Shown in pieces: positions 46,463-55,217 of a DNA stretch of 64,000 nucleotides (within the stretch, counting starts at the first letter, position 1; each line of letters opens with the position of its first letter). Under the pieces are notes generated by a model that ran no database searches, was not told where the DNA came from, and worked only from the letters and a program-made list of their open reading frames with translations. Source of the DNA: Microbacterium sp. (GTDB lineage: Bacteria > Actinomycetota > Actinomycetes > Actinomycetales > Microbacteriaceae); contig JAEKKN010000038.1 of assembly GCA_019510305.1 (NCBI GenBank), forward strand, positions 1-64,000, written 5' to 3'. Made by a program: the position numbers and the translations under genes.

Positions 46463-47221
46463 ATGTCTTCCATCGTCCGCGCCGACGGCCGCGCCACCGA
46501 CCAGCTCCGCGAGATCACGATCGAGCGCGGCTGGAGCGCGCAGGCCGAAGGCTCCGCCCTGATCAGCTTCGGCGGCACGAAGGTGCTGTGCACGGCATCG
46601 TTCACCAACGGCGTGCCTCGGTGGCTGACCGGCAAGGGCAAGGGCTGGGTCACGGCCGAGTACGCGATGCTGCCCCGTGCCACGAACAGCCGCAACGACC
46701 GCGAGAGCGTGAAGGGGCGCATCGGCGGTCGCACGCACGAGATCTCCCGTCTGATCGGCCGCGCACTGCGCGCCGTCGTCGACACCAAGGCCCTCGGCGA
46801 GAACACGATCGTCATCGACTGCGACGTGCTGCAGGCCGATGGCGGAACCCGCACTGCAGCGATCACCGGCGCCTACGTCGCCCTGGCCGACGCGATCGAG
46901 TGGGGGCGCACGAAGAAGTTCATCGGCAAGAACTCCACGCCGCTGCTCGACTCGGTCGCCGCGGTGTCGGTCGGCATCATCGACGGCGAGCCGATGCTCG
47001 ATCTGGCATACGTCGAGGATGTGCGCGCAGAGACCGACATGAACATCGTCGTCACGGGACGCGGGCTGTTCGTCGAGGTGCAGGGCACCGCCGAGGGTGC
47101 ACCTTTCGACAAGCGAGAGCTGGATGCGCTTCTCGACCTGGGTGTGGCCGGCTGCGCCGACCTGAAGGACCTGCAGCTGAACGCTCTCGCCCCTTCGACA
47201 GGCTCAGGGACCCAGGCGTGA
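46463..47221 (+). CDS. rph: Ribonuclease PH with a repeat-encoded C-terminal tail
   Basis: Phosphorolytic 3'-5' exoribonuclease that trims tRNA 3' ends. 252 residues with [30 protein letters not shown] and [18 protein letters not shown], the phosphate and active-site segments. AGAAGGAAA precedes the ATG. The last residues PSTGSGTQA come from the dispersed repeat at 47191-47216 rather than family sequence, which normally ends soon after LQ-x-x-AL. The stop overlaps rdgB (GTGA). Confidence 0.95.
   Translation: MSSIVRADGRATDQLREITIERGWSAQAEGSALISFGGTKVLCTASFTNGVPRWLTGKGKGWVTAEYAMLPRATNSRNDRESVKGRIGGRTHEISRLIGRALRAVVDTKALGENTIVIDCDVLQADGGTRTAAITGAYVALADAIEWGRTKKFIGKNSTPLLDSVAAVSVGIIDGEPMLDLAYVEDVRAETDMNIVVTGRGLFVEVQGTAEGAPFDKRELDALLDLGVAGCADLKDLQLNALAPSTGSGTQA
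47191..47216 (+). repeat. Dispersed CTTCGACAGGCTCAGGGACC repeat, copy E (inside rph)
   Basis: The best-formed copy. CCCTTCGACA and CAGGGACCC flank a GGCT centre. It encodes the RNase PH tail and supplies AGGGA at about the right distance to serve as the rdgB ribosome site. Confidence 0.6.
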
Positions 47222-47811
47222 AGGTCGTCCTCGCCACGCACAATCCGCACAAGGTCGCGGAGTTCCAGCAGATCGTCGCGAAGACCCGTCCCGACCTCGA
47301 GGTCGTCGGCTACGACGGTCCCGAGCCCGTCGAGAACGGCGTGACCTTCGCCGAGAACGCGCTCATCAAGGCGCGTGCGGCGGCGGCGCACACGGGGCTC
47401 GCGGCGCTGGCCGACGACTCCGGCATCTGCGTCGACGTGCTCGGCGGATCGCCCGGCGTGTTCTCGGCGTACTGGGCGGGGCAGAAAAAGGATGCGGCGG
47501 CGAACCTCGAGCTGCTGCTCGACCAGCTGCGCGACATCGCCGACCCGCACCGCACGGCGCACTTCAACTCGACGATCGCGCTGGTGACCCCCGACGGCGA
47601 CGAGCACGTCGTCGTCGGGAACTGGCCCGGCCGTCTCGCGCACGCGGCATCGGGCGGCGGCGGATTCGGCTACGACCCCGTCTTCATCCCCGACGGACAG
47701 CCCGCGGGCGAGGAGCGCACGGTGGGCGACTTCACGGCGGAGGAGAAGCAGGCGCAGTCGCACCGTGCACGCGCGTTCGCCGAGCTCGTTCCGCTGCTGA
47801 CGAGGCTCTAG
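47218..47811 (+). CDS. rdgB: XTP/dITP (non-canonical purine NTP) pyrophosphatase
   Basis: Removes ITP, dITP and XTP from the nucleotide pool. 197 residues: [14 protein letters not shown] at the start, [34 protein letters not shown] and [10 protein letters not shown], the standard HAM1/RdgB motifs. GTG start overlaps the rph stop. rph-rdgB pairing is common in bacteria. Confidence 0.94.
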   Translation: MKVVLATHNPHKVAEFQQIVAKTRPDLEVVGYDGPEPVENGVTFAENALIKARAAAAHTGLAALADDSGICVDVLGGSPGVFSAYWAGQKKDAAANLELLLDQLRDIADPHRTAHFNSTIALVTPDGDEHVVVGNWPGRLAHAASGGGGFGYDPVFIPDGQPAGEERTVGDFTAEEKQAQSHRARAFAELVPLLTRL

Positions 47812-47812
47812 C

Positions 47813-47831
47813 GGTAGTGAGAATCGTTACC
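47813..47831 (+). promoter_or_regulatory. Imperfect palindrome upstream of the CDF exporter
   Basis: The sequence fits GGTANNGANNNTCNNTACC and ends 57 bases before the exporter start. It resembles metalloregulator sites in layout; TGAGAATCGTTA within it recalls one half of Zur/Fur boxes. The regulator is unidentified. Confidence 0.35.
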
Positions 47832-47876
47832 CTTCCCGACTAGGGGAAACGGCGCTCGCCCGGCCTCATCCCGGGT

Positions 47877-47882
47877 TAGCGT
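47877..47882 (+). promoter_or_regulatory. Leaderless-type -10 box before the CDF exporter
   Basis: TAGCGT, 6 bases, ATG 47889. Confidence 0.5.
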
Positions 47883-47888
47883 GGGGGT

Positions 47889-48809
47889 ATGCACGATCAC
47901 GCACCCGCAGCAGGCGGCATCCGCTCGGCTGGCCATCGACGCCTGCTGACGATCTCCCTGTGCCTCACGGCGACCATCATGGTCGTGCAGGTGGTGGGTG
48001 CCGTCCTCACCGGGTCGCTGGCGCTGCTGGCCGACGCCGCGCACATGTTCACCGACGCCTCCGCTCTCGTGATCGCCCTGATCGCGGCAGCCGTGGCGGC
48101 ACGTCCTGCCGACGATCGGCGCACCTTCGGCTACCAGCGTGCCGAGGTGTTCGGAGCGCTCATCAACGCCGTCATCCTCATCGCCCTCGCCGGCTGGGTC
48201 GGCGTCGAGGCGGTGCTGCGACTCATCAACCCGGGCGAGACCGAGGTCGCGGGCGGGCTCATGCTCGTCGTCGCGGTGGTCGGGCTCGTCGCCAACGGCA
48301 TCTCGATGTGGCTGCTCAGCCGCGCGCAGCGCACGAGCATCAACGTGCGAGGCGCGTACCTCGAGGTGATGGGCGACCTGATCGGCTCCGCGACGGTGAT
48401 CATCGCGGCGATCGTGATCGTGACGACCGGATGGATGCCGGCGGACGCCATCGCCTCGATGCTCATCGCCGTGATGATCATCCCGCGGGCGATCTCACTG
48501 CTGCGCGAGGTGTTCTCGGTGCTCGCCGAGTCCGCCCCCAAAGGCACGGCCGTGAGCGAGATCCGCCAGCATCTGCTCGGATACGACGGCGTGGTCGGCG
48601 TGCACGATGTGCACGTATGGCAACTCACCCGGGGAGCACCGGTGTTCACGGCGCACGTCCGCGTCGCTCCGGAGCTGTTCGAGGGCGGGCGCTCCGCGAA
48701 ACTGCTGAGCGACATGCAGTCGTGCCTCGCCGAGCATTTCGACGTCGAGCATTCGACGTTCCAGATCGAGCCTGCCGAGCAGTCCGACTGCGAGCCGCAC
48801 CACGCCTAG
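47889..48809 (+). CDS. Cation diffusion facilitator (zinc/cobalt-type exporter)
   Basis: 306 residues with six membrane helices. HMFTD (residues ~52-56) and EVMGDLIGS supply the metal-binding pairs in helices 2 and 5, the H-D/D-D type usual for zinc exporters. The C-terminal cytoplasmic domain has VHDVHVW. The N-terminal HDH could bind metal. Start is leaderless. Its TAG overlaps the LigD TAG on the other strand (CTAG shared). Confidence 0.88.
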   Translation: MHDHAPAAGGIRSAGHRRLLTISLCLTATIMVVQVVGAVLTGSLALLADAAHMFTDASALVIALIAAAVAARPADDRRTFGYQRAEVFGALINAVILIALAGWVGVEAVLRLINPGETEVAGGLMLVVAVVGLVANGISMWLLSRAQRTSINVRGAYLEVMGDLIGSATVIIAAIVIVTTGWMPADAIASMLIAVMIIPRAISLLREVFSVLAESAPKGTAVSEIRQHLLGYDGVVGVHDVHVWQLTRGAPVFTAHVRVAPELFEGGRSAKLLSDMQSCLAEHFDVEHSTFQIEPAEQSDCEPHHA

Positions 48810-51202
48810 GAGTCGATCGCGACGTCTTCCGGCGTCTTGTCGGGCCGCAGCCCCCGCCAGCGGGAGTGCCGAAGGATGCCGTCGGGGGTCCAGTTCGCGA
48901 ACTCGACCTCACCGACCAGTTCGGGTCGCACCCACAGTGCGTCCGAGGCGTCGAGCGCCGGCACACCCTGCAGCGGCGGCTCGCCCACTCGCAGCGGCGA
49001 GAGCTGTGCGAGCAGATCGCGCAGCATCCGATCGGTGAAACCCGTGCCCACTCTGCCGACGTAGCGCAGGCCGTCAGGGGAGGGGACGGCGAGGAGCAGC
49101 GAGCCGATCGTGCCCTCCCGATCGCCCTTCCCCGGTCGGATGCCGACGATCACCGCCTCCTGCATGCGGGTGTGCTTGAGCTTGAGCCACGCGGGCGAGC
49201 GCTGCCCGGGCCGATAACGGGAGGAGCGGTCTTTCACGACGACGCCTTCGAGGCCGAACTGCCCGCTGGCCGCGAGGGCCGCATCGACGTCGTCGAACAC
49301 CGGCGGGGCCTGGATTGGGGCGTCGAGGTCGGCCGTCAGCTCGTCGAGGAGCGAGCGGCGCTGCTCGAGGGGCAGATCGGTGAGGTCGTGCCCGTTCAGC
49401 CGGAGCAGGTCGAACACGACGTACGCGATGGGCGTGCGCACGACCTCCCGCTCGATCTCGCGGGGCCGCGTCAGGTGCATGCGGTTCTGCAGACGCGAGA
49501 AGCTGGGCCGCCCGCTGTCGTCGAAGGCGACGATCTCGCCGTCGATGACCGCGTCGGACGCCGGCAGATGCGGTGCGCCGTCGGCCGTGAGCTCCGGATA
49601 ACGTGCGGTGATATCGGTGCCGCTGCGCGCGTGCAGAAGCATCCGTCCGTCGGTCCAGGTGCCGATCGCGCGGATGCCGTCCCATTTCACCTCGACCCAG
49701 GGATCCGGGTTGAGGGACTTCGCGAGGGCGGCCGTGCCGTTCTCGGCGAGCATGGGGCGCAACGTCGGCTCGGTCGCGGGCGAAGCCGGTGCGGAGGCCC
49801 GTGCGTGCGGCCGGCCGTGCGGACGAGAATCGCTCTGCTTCATGCGATGAAGCAGCCACGACGACTTCTCGCCGGCGCCTTCGGTGCGGATCAGGGCGAG
49901 GCGGACACTGCCGAGGGGGCCGCCCTCGTTTCCCGTGAACGTGCCGATCACCTCGTCGTCGCGCCATTTCTCCAACTCGACGGTGCCGGTGTCCCACACG
50001 GTCATCACGCCGGCGCCGTACTCGCCCGCGGGGATCGTGCCCGCGAAGGTCAGGTACTCCATCGGGTGCGGTTCGGTCATCACGGCGAGATGATTGCGTC
50101 CGCTGGTCTCGGGCACGCCCTTGGGAACCGCCCAGCTCACGAGGACGCCGCGGTCCTCGATGCGCAGGTCGTAGTGCAGGCGACGGGCGTGATGCTCCTG
50201 GATGACGAAGCGCCGGGTCTCGCCGCCGGCTGCCGGGGCGGCTCGCGCAGGCATCGGCTCGGGCGTGCGGTCGGCGTCTCTCTTGCTGCGATAGGAGTCC
50301 AGCAGCTCGTCGTCGCGAGGATGCAGGGCGGAGATCGGATCGATGCCGGCTGCCATCCGCTCGAGCACCTCGTCCATCGAGAGTTGACGGAGCTCCGGAT
50401 CGTCGAGCTCGTCCCAGGTGCGGGGGGCCGCGACCCAGGGATGTGCGCGGCCCCGTAGCGAGTACGGGGAGATCGTCGTCTTCTTCCCGTTGTTCTGGCT
50501 CCAGTCGAGGAACACCTTGCCGCCGCGCTGCACCTTCGCCATGACGCTGGTGGCGAGATCGGGATGGTCGGATTCGATCATCCGGGCGAGCTCTTTCACG
50601 ACGGAGGAGATCTGTTCGCTCGTCTGCGCGCCAGGAAGAGCCGCGTACAGGTGAATGCCCTTGCTGCCGCTCGTCACCGGAACCGGATCGAGCCCCATGC
50701 CGGTCAGGATGCCGCGGGCGATCCTCGCGACCTCGGCGCACTGCACGAGACCCACGCCGGGACCGGGGTCGAGGTCGAGCACGAGCCGGTCGGGATTTCC
50801 CGGCAGGCCGTCAGGGCCGAAGCGCCACTGCGGGACGTGCAGTTCGATCGCGGCGATCTGGGCGAGCCACACGAGCGTGGGCACGTCGTCGACGAGCGGG
50901 TACTCCTTGGGGCCGTCGGAGTGCATGATCTGCTGACGAGGCACCCAGGTCGGCGCACCCCGTTCTAGCTGTTTGGTGAAGAACGCCTCGGCCGGTGCAT
51001 CCGCTGTTCCCACGCCGTCGACCCAGCGCTTGCGCGTCACCGGCCGCCCGGCGAGCAGAGGGAGCAGAAGCGGTGCGATCTGCGAGTAGTACCCGATGAT
51101 CTCGCCCTTTGTGGTGCCCGTCTCGGGGTAGACGACCTTCTCGAGATTGGTCACGCGCAGGCGTCGTCCTGCCACCTGCACCACCTGACCGTCTGCGACC
51201 AT
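48806..51202 (-). CDS. ligD: ATP-dependent DNA ligase LigD (polymerase-phosphoesterase-ligase)
   Basis: Multi-domain enzyme of bacterial non-homologous end joining, 798 residues in the mycobacterial POL-PE-LIG order. POL: VTNLEKVVYPETGTTKGEI, DLDPGPGVG (metal aspartates), TSGSKGIHLYAAL. PE: FVIQEHHARRLHYDLRIE and the GEYGAG region. LIG: EVKWDGIRAI with catalytic lysine K506, then VIDGEIVAF and GLEGVVVKDRSSRY, and an OB-fold end. The ATG at 51202 is supported by TACGCT 6 bases upstream. Divergent from ku with 58 bases between. Confidence 0.94.
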   Translation of the reverse strand: MVADGQVVQVAGRRLRVTNLEKVVYPETGTTKGEIIGYYSQIAPLLLPLLAGRPVTRKRWVDGVGTADAPAEAFFTKQLERGAPTWVPRQQIMHSDGPKEYPLVDDVPTLVWLAQIAAIELHVPQWRFGPDGLPGNPDRLVLDLDPGPGVGLVQCAEVARIARGILTGMGLDPVPVTSGSKGIHLYAALPGAQTSEQISSVVKELARMIESDHPDLATSVMAKVQRGGKVFLDWSQNNGKKTTISPYSLRGRAHPWVAAPRTWDELDDPELRQLSMDEVLERMAAGIDPISALHPRDDELLDSYRSKRDADRTPEPMPARAAPAAGGETRRFVIQEHHARRLHYDLRIEDRGVLVSWAVPKGVPETSGRNHLAVMTEPHPMEYLTFAGTIPAGEYGAGVMTVWDTGTVELEKWRDDEVIGTFTGNEGGPLGSVRLALIRTEGAGEKSSWLLHRMKQSDSRPHGRPHARASAPASPATEPTLRPMLAENGTAALAKSLNPDPWVEVKWDGIRAIGTWTDGRMLLHARSGTDITARYPELTADGAPHLPASDAVIDGEIVAFDDSGRPSFSRLQNRMHLTRPREIEREVVRTPIAYVVFDLLRLNGHDLTDLPLEQRRSLLDELTADLDAPIQAPPVFDDVDAALAASGQFGLEGVVVKDRSSRYRPGQRSPAWLKLKHTRMQEAVIVGIRPGKGDREGTIGSLLLAVPSPDGLRYVGRVGTGFTDRMLRDLLAQLSPLRVGEPPLQGVPALDASDALWVRPELVGEVEFANWTPDGILRHSRWRGLRPDKTPEDVAIDS

Positions 51203-51208
51203 GACCAC

Positions 51209-51214
51209 AGCGTA
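51209..51214 (-). promoter_or_regulatory. Leaderless-type -10 box before ligD
   Basis: Minus-strand TACGCT, 6 bases, ATG 51202. Confidence 0.5.
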
Positions 51215-51232
51215 GTCAAGGGGCTGGTCGTG

Positions 51233-51259
51233 ACGGGTGTGACTGGTGTCTACTGGTGT
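51233..51259 (+). repeat. Direct repeats in the ku leader
   Basis: ACGGGTGT (51233), ACTGGTGT (51242) and ACTGGTGT (51252) are spaced 9-10 bases apart, about one helical turn, ending two bases before the ku ATG. This could be an operator for coordinated ku/ligD control. Confidence 0.4.
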
Positions 51260-51260
51260 G

Positions 51261-52115
51261 ATGAGAACGATCTGGAAGGGTGCGCTGACCTTCGGTCTCG
51301 TGAACGTGCCGGTGAAGGTGTACTCCGCCACCGAGGATCACGACGTGCCGCTGCATCAGGTGCACGAGAAGGACGGCGGACGCATCCGCTATCAGCGCAC
51401 CTGCGAAGTGTGCGGCGAGACGGTGGCCTACGCCGACATCGACCGCGCCTACGTCGACGAGGAGCAGACCGTCGTCCTCACGAAAGACGACCTCGCCTCG
51501 CTCCCGGCCGAGAAGAGCCGTGAGATCGACGTCGTCGAGTTCGTCCCCAGCGACCAGGTCGACCTGCTGACCCTCGACAAGCCGTACTACCTCGAGCCTG
51601 ATTCGAAGTCGCCCAAGGCGTACGTGCTGCTGCGCAAGACGCTCGAGCAGACCGACCGCACCGCGATCGTGCGGTTCACCCTGCGGCAGAAGACCCGGTT
51701 GGCGGCGCTCCGCGTTCGCGGCAAGGTGCTCGTGCTGCAGACCCTGCTGTGGGCTGACGAGGTGCGCGAGGCCGAGTTCCCCGTGCTCGACGAAGACGTC
51801 AAGATCTCGAAGAAGGAGCTCGAGCTGTCGTCGTCTCTCGTCGACAGCTATTCGAGCGACTTCGACCCGGAGGAGTTCGTCGACGAGTATCAGAAAGAAC
51901 TGCGCACCCTCATCGACGCCAAGATCGAGGCGGGCGACACCTTCGACGCGTCCGAGACGTTCGCCGAGGCGGACGCCGGTGCCGAGGGCGGAGAGGTCAT
52001 CGACCTCATGGAGGCCCTGCGTGCCAGCGTCGCGCGTTCGAAGGAAGCGCGTTCGGCCGGCGGAGCATCGGACGAGGAGCCCAAGAAGCGCGCGGGCAAG
52101 AAGAAGGCGGGCTGA
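51261..52115 (+). CDS. ku: Ku protein (non-homologous end joining)
   Basis: Homodimeric ring that binds double-strand ends and recruits LigD. 284 residues: MRTIWKGALTFGLVNVPV start, the LHQVHEKDGGRIRYQRTC segment, the KPYYLEP motif, and a Lys-rich C-terminal tail (KKRAGKKKAG) that extends DNA binding. ATG 51261 is chosen as the family start; no ribosome site is visible, so it is probably leaderless. Confidence 0.94.
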   Translation: MRTIWKGALTFGLVNVPVKVYSATEDHDVPLHQVHEKDGGRIRYQRTCEVCGETVAYADIDRAYVDEEQTVVLTKDDLASLPAEKSREIDVVEFVPSDQVDLLTLDKPYYLEPDSKSPKAYVLLRKTLEQTDRTAIVRFTLRQKTRLAALRVRGKVLVLQTLLWADEVREAEFPVLDEDVKISKKELELSSSLVDSYSSDFDPEEFVDEYQKELRTLIDAKIEAGDTFDASETFAEADAGAEGGEVIDLMEALRASVARSKEARSAGGASDEEPKKRAGKKKAG

Positions 52116-52139
52116 TCGGCGGTTTGAGGTGCCGATCAG
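52112..52139 (+). terminator. Hairpin at the ku stop
   Basis: CTGATCGGC (52112-52120) and GCCGATCAG (52131-52139) form a perfect 9-bp stem, 10-base loop. A second stem GACGTCA/TGACGTC (52139-52145, 52151-52157) serves the convergent dedA gene. Confidence 0.55.
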
Positions 52140-52155
52140 ACGTCAGCGGGTGACG

Positions 52156-52920
52156 TCAGTTCTTGTCGTCGCCGTCGAGGTCGAGAGCGAGAGCCTCGGC
52201 TTCAGCGGCGTCGGTGACGACGTCTTCGCCGGCGGCCAGCGCCTTCTTCGCCTTGTAGCGCTCGGAGAGGTAGTGCCAGAGGGTGACCAGAGCCGTGCCG
52301 CCGACGGCGGCGAGCAGGATCAGGTCGATGTACTCCTTGACGAACCACGCGACCGGCGGGATGAAGCCGATGACGTAGCCGAACATGGTCAGCCCGAAGC
52401 CCCAGAGGATGGCGCCGATCAGGTTGTACAGCGTGTACTTGCGCCAGGGCATGTGGCCCACGCCTGCGGCGACCGGGGCGAAGGTGCGCACGATCGGCAC
52501 GAAGCGCGCGAGGATCACGGTGATGCCGCCGAAGCGCTCGAAGAACGCGTTCGTGCGTTCGACGTTCTTCCTGCTGAACAGCCCTGATTCCTTGCGCTCG
52601 AACACGGCGGGGCCGCCCTTGTGGCCGATCAGGTAGCCGACCTCTCCGCCGACGAAGGCCGAGAGTCCGATCAGCAGCGCCACGAGCCAGACGTTGATGC
52701 CGAAGACGCCGTGCTCCGAGTTTCCGATCGGATGCGAGAGCAGGCCCGAGATCACGAGCAGCGTGTCACCGGGGAGCAGGAAGCCGATGAGCAGACCGGT
52801 CTCGGCGAAGACGATGAAGCACACGACCAGAAGAGCCCACGGGCCGGCCCCCGCGATGATCGTCTCCGGGTCGAGCCAGGGGATGAGGGCGGTCGGTGCG
52901 TGCAACATGGATTCGAGCAC
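52156..52920 (-). CDS. DedA-family membrane protein
   Basis: 254 residues, DedA/VTT family, implicated in membrane lipid (undecaprenyl-phosphate or phospholipid) flipping and envelope homeostasis. FAETGLLIGFLLPGDTLL and the conserved FGGITVILARFVPIVRTFAPVAAG are visible, along with five to six membrane segments. The C-terminal tail is Ala/acidic. GTG 52920 or ATG 52908 could be the start; neither has a clear ribosome site. Confidence 0.85.
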   Translation of the reverse strand: MLESMLHAPTALIPWLDPETIIAGAGPWALLVVCFIVFAETGLLIGFLLPGDTLLVISGLLSHPIGNSEHGVFGINVWLVALLIGLSAFVGGEVGYLIGHKGGPAVFERKESGLFSRKNVERTNAFFERFGGITVILARFVPIVRTFAPVAAGVGHMPWRKYTLYNLIGAILWGFGLTMFGYVIGFIPPVAWFVKEYIDLILLAAVGGTALVTLWHYLSERYKAKKALAAGEDVVTDAAEAEALALDLDGDDKN

Positions 52921-52985
52921 TGGAGGATTCCCGTCGGTCGTACGTGGTCGGCGGTATGCGAGAGGGATGCAGACGCATCGCTCGT

Positions 52986-53066
52986 GCGGAAGGTGGGACT
53001 TGAACCCACACGCCCTAGGGCACAGGAACCTAAATCCTGCGTGTCTGCCAATTTCACCACTCCCGC
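52986..53066 (-). tRNA. tRNA-Leu (anticodon TAG)
   Basis: 81-nt gene read on the minus strand: acceptor GCGGGAG pairs with CTTCCGC (one G-T), D-arm with TGGCAGAC, anticodon stem CAGGA/TCCTG closing loop TTTAGGT (anticodon TAG), a long variable arm (class II, expected for Leu), and T-arm GTGGGTTCAAGTCCCAC. CCA is not encoded. Confidence 0.93.
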
Positions 53067-53112
53067 GCGGTGGATTCAGTCTACTGATCGGCGGATCGCG
53101 GATTCCTGGGGA

Positions 53113-53973
53113 TCAGCCTGCAGTCGGCATCATGAGTTCGATGATCTCCGTGATCGAGCGGCCGACGGCGATGCGGAAGCAGTCGAGACCGTCGTCACCG
53201 GTCACCTGCGCGGTGAGGGGACCGGTGACCGCCCAGCGCACGGGGCCCGTCCGAGAGCCGGACATGGCATGGAGTTCGGGAGCCCGGTGGGCCTCGAACT
53301 CGGGGAAGCGGGGGAGGCCGAGGGATGCTCGGACTTCGGCGGCGAGGGCCGCGATGATCCAGCACTCGCCCAACGCCGTCGGGCGCAGCGAGGCGACGGG
53401 GGCTCCGCCGCCCCGGAACACCAGAGTCATGGTGTCGGAACGCTGCACTGACCAGAGCTCGTCACGGAACTCGAAGCGGCACACGGTGTCGGCGTGCAGA
53501 TCGATGACCGCGCCGAGACCGGTCGCGGCCCGCACGAACTCGGGAGACAGGTACCGGTCGTCGCTCTCGCGTTCCCGCCGCCGCAGCTCCCGCTCGCGCC
53601 GCTCTCGGGCGAGGGGCGCGTACTCGCGTTCGAGGTCGTATCTGTGCGGCGGAGCGCCGGCCCGCAGTCGTGCGTACAGCCACTCCGGGTCGATCTGCAC
53701 GAAATAGCGGAAGAACACGTCGATCTCGGTGGTCACAGGGATGTCGTCGACGAGCATGCGCACTCCGTGGTCGACCGACCACACCGCGGCGGTCCGGTCG
53801 CCGACGACGGCCACCCACGACCATCCGGATGCGCGGATCTCGGGGGCGGCCCGATCCAGCACGGCGCTCAGCGGGGTTCCTTCGACGACGAAGATCTCGT
53901 GGACGTGCGACTGCACGTCGTCGCCCATCGCGACGCTGTCTCGGTCGACGTGGATGCGGATCGGGCTGGTCAT
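53113..53973 (-). CDS. Hypothetical protein next to the Tad cluster
   Basis: 286 residues, not recognised. It is soluble, with an N-terminal HVDRDSVAMGDDVQSH segment, FVVEGTPLSAVLDRA, a strongly charged helix (RERRERELRRRERE) near residue 125, and a C-terminal region GRSITEIIELMM. TACCAT lies 7 bases before the ATG. It is divergent from the tadA gene by 68 bases, but a functional link is only positional. Confidence 0.55.
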   Translation of the reverse strand: MTSPIRIHVDRDSVAMGDDVQSHVHEIFVVEGTPLSAVLDRAAPEIRASGWSWVAVVGDRTAAVWSVDHGVRMLVDDIPVTTEIDVFFRYFVQIDPEWLYARLRAGAPPHRYDLEREYAPLARERRERELRRRERESDDRYLSPEFVRAATGLGAVIDLHADTVCRFEFRDELWSVQRSDTMTLVFRGGGAPVASLRPTALGECWIIAALAAEVRASLGLPRFPEFEAHRAPELHAMSGSRTGPVRWAVTGPLTAQVTGDDGLDCFRIAVGRSITEIIELMMPTAG

Positions 53974-53980
53974 CGCCTCG

Positions 53981-53986
53981 ATGGTA
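53981..53986 (-). promoter_or_regulatory. Leaderless-type -10 box before the hypothetical gene at 53973
   Basis: Minus-strand TACCAT, 7 bases, ATG 53973. Confidence 0.45.
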
Positions 53987-54041
53987 TCCGGGCTGTGGAT
54001 AACTTCTGAGGCCGATTCGCGATTCTTGCGAAGATGCTCGG

Positions 54042-55217
54042 GTGAGTCATCCGTCTATCGTGGTCGCCGAGCGCGTGCGGCTGCGGTTGCGTGCCGAAGG
54101 CACCGATCCCTCCGTGGATGCCGACGCAGCACGGCACGTCGCGCTCGCCGAGGTGCGCCGATTCAACGACGCTGCGCTCTCACGGGGCGAGGCGACGATC
54201 GACGACGAGATCGGCTGCGTGCGGGATGTGCTCGCCGCGGTGAGCGGCTTCGGGGTGCTGCAGCCGCTGCTCGATGACCCGACCATCGAAGAGGTGTGGC
54301 TGAACGGTCCCGATCGCATCCATATCGCCCGCGGCGGTGTGGCCCAGCGCATCGATCTGCGGATGACGGACGCGATGCTGCGCGACCTCGTCGAGCGCAT
54401 GCTGCAGACGACCGGCCGGCGGGTCGACATCAGCCAGCCGTTCGTCGACGCCTCGCTGCCCGACGGATCGCGACTGCACGTCGCGATCGCCGACGTAGTG
54501 CGGGGTTCGTGGGCCGTGAACATCCGCAAGTTCCTGCCGATGTACCGCACGCTCGATGCACTGACGGCGCAAGGGGCGATGCCCGAGGCGCTGGCCACCA
54601 CGCTTCGGAGGGCGATGCGCGAGGGGCGCAGCGTGATCGTCTCAGGAGCAACGCACGCCGGAAAGACGACCGTGCTGGGAGCGCTGCTGCACGCCTGCGC
54701 CGATCAGCAGCGCATCATCACTGTGGAGGAGACGTTCGAGCTGGCCGTCGACGGCCCCGACCTCGTCGCGCTGCAGGGGCGTCAGGCCAGCCTCGAGGGG
54801 ACCGGCGAGATCACTCTGCGGCGATTGGTGAAAGAAGCGCTGCGTATGCGGCCCGACCGTCTGGTCGTCGGGGAGGTGCGCGATGCCGAGGCGCTCGACC
54901 TCGTGCTCGCGTTGAACACCGGCGTGCCCGGTGCCGCGACCGTGCACGCGAACACGGCCTCTGAAGCGCTCGACAAGCTCGCGCTCCTACCGCTCCTCGC
55001 CGGACGGAACATCGATCGCGCCTTCATCGCTCCGGCGCTCGCCGCATCGGTCGATCTCGTCGTCCACTGCGGCCGGGATTCCGACGGCACTCGACGCGTG
55101 TACGAAGTGATCGCGCCCACCGGCGAGGTCGTGGACGGCCGGATCATCACGCGGCCCGTCTATCTGTACGACGACGCGCTCACCCGGGGCGACCTCCGGC
55201 GCCTGGAGGTGGGGTGA
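54042..55217 (+). CDS. TadA/CpaF-type secretion ATPase
   Basis: Hexameric ATPase that powers assembly of a Flp-like pilus, equivalent to Rv3659c. 391 residues with an N-terminal domain, Walker A GATHAGKT (residues 202-209), the ASP-box acidic EETFEL, RLVKEALRMRPDRLVVGEVRD (Walker B region) and HANTASEA. The GTG start follows no ribosome site. It is the first gene of seven with short gaps or overlaps. Confidence 0.9.
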   Translation: MSHPSIVVAERVRLRLRAEGTDPSVDADAARHVALAEVRRFNDAALSRGEATIDDEIGCVRDVLAAVSGFGVLQPLLDDPTIEEVWLNGPDRIHIARGGVAQRIDLRMTDAMLRDLVERMLQTTGRRVDISQPFVDASLPDGSRLHVAIADVVRGSWAVNIRKFLPMYRTLDALTAQGAMPEALATTLRRAMREGRSVIVSGATHAGKTTVLGALLHACADQQRIITVEETFELAVDGPDLVALQGRQASLEGTGEITLRRLVKEALRMRPDRLVVGEVRDAEALDLVLALNTGVPGAATVHANTASEALDKLALLPLLAGRNIDRAFIAPALAASVDLVVHCGRDSDGTRRVYEVIAPTGEVVDGRIITRPVYLYDDALTRGDLRRLEVG

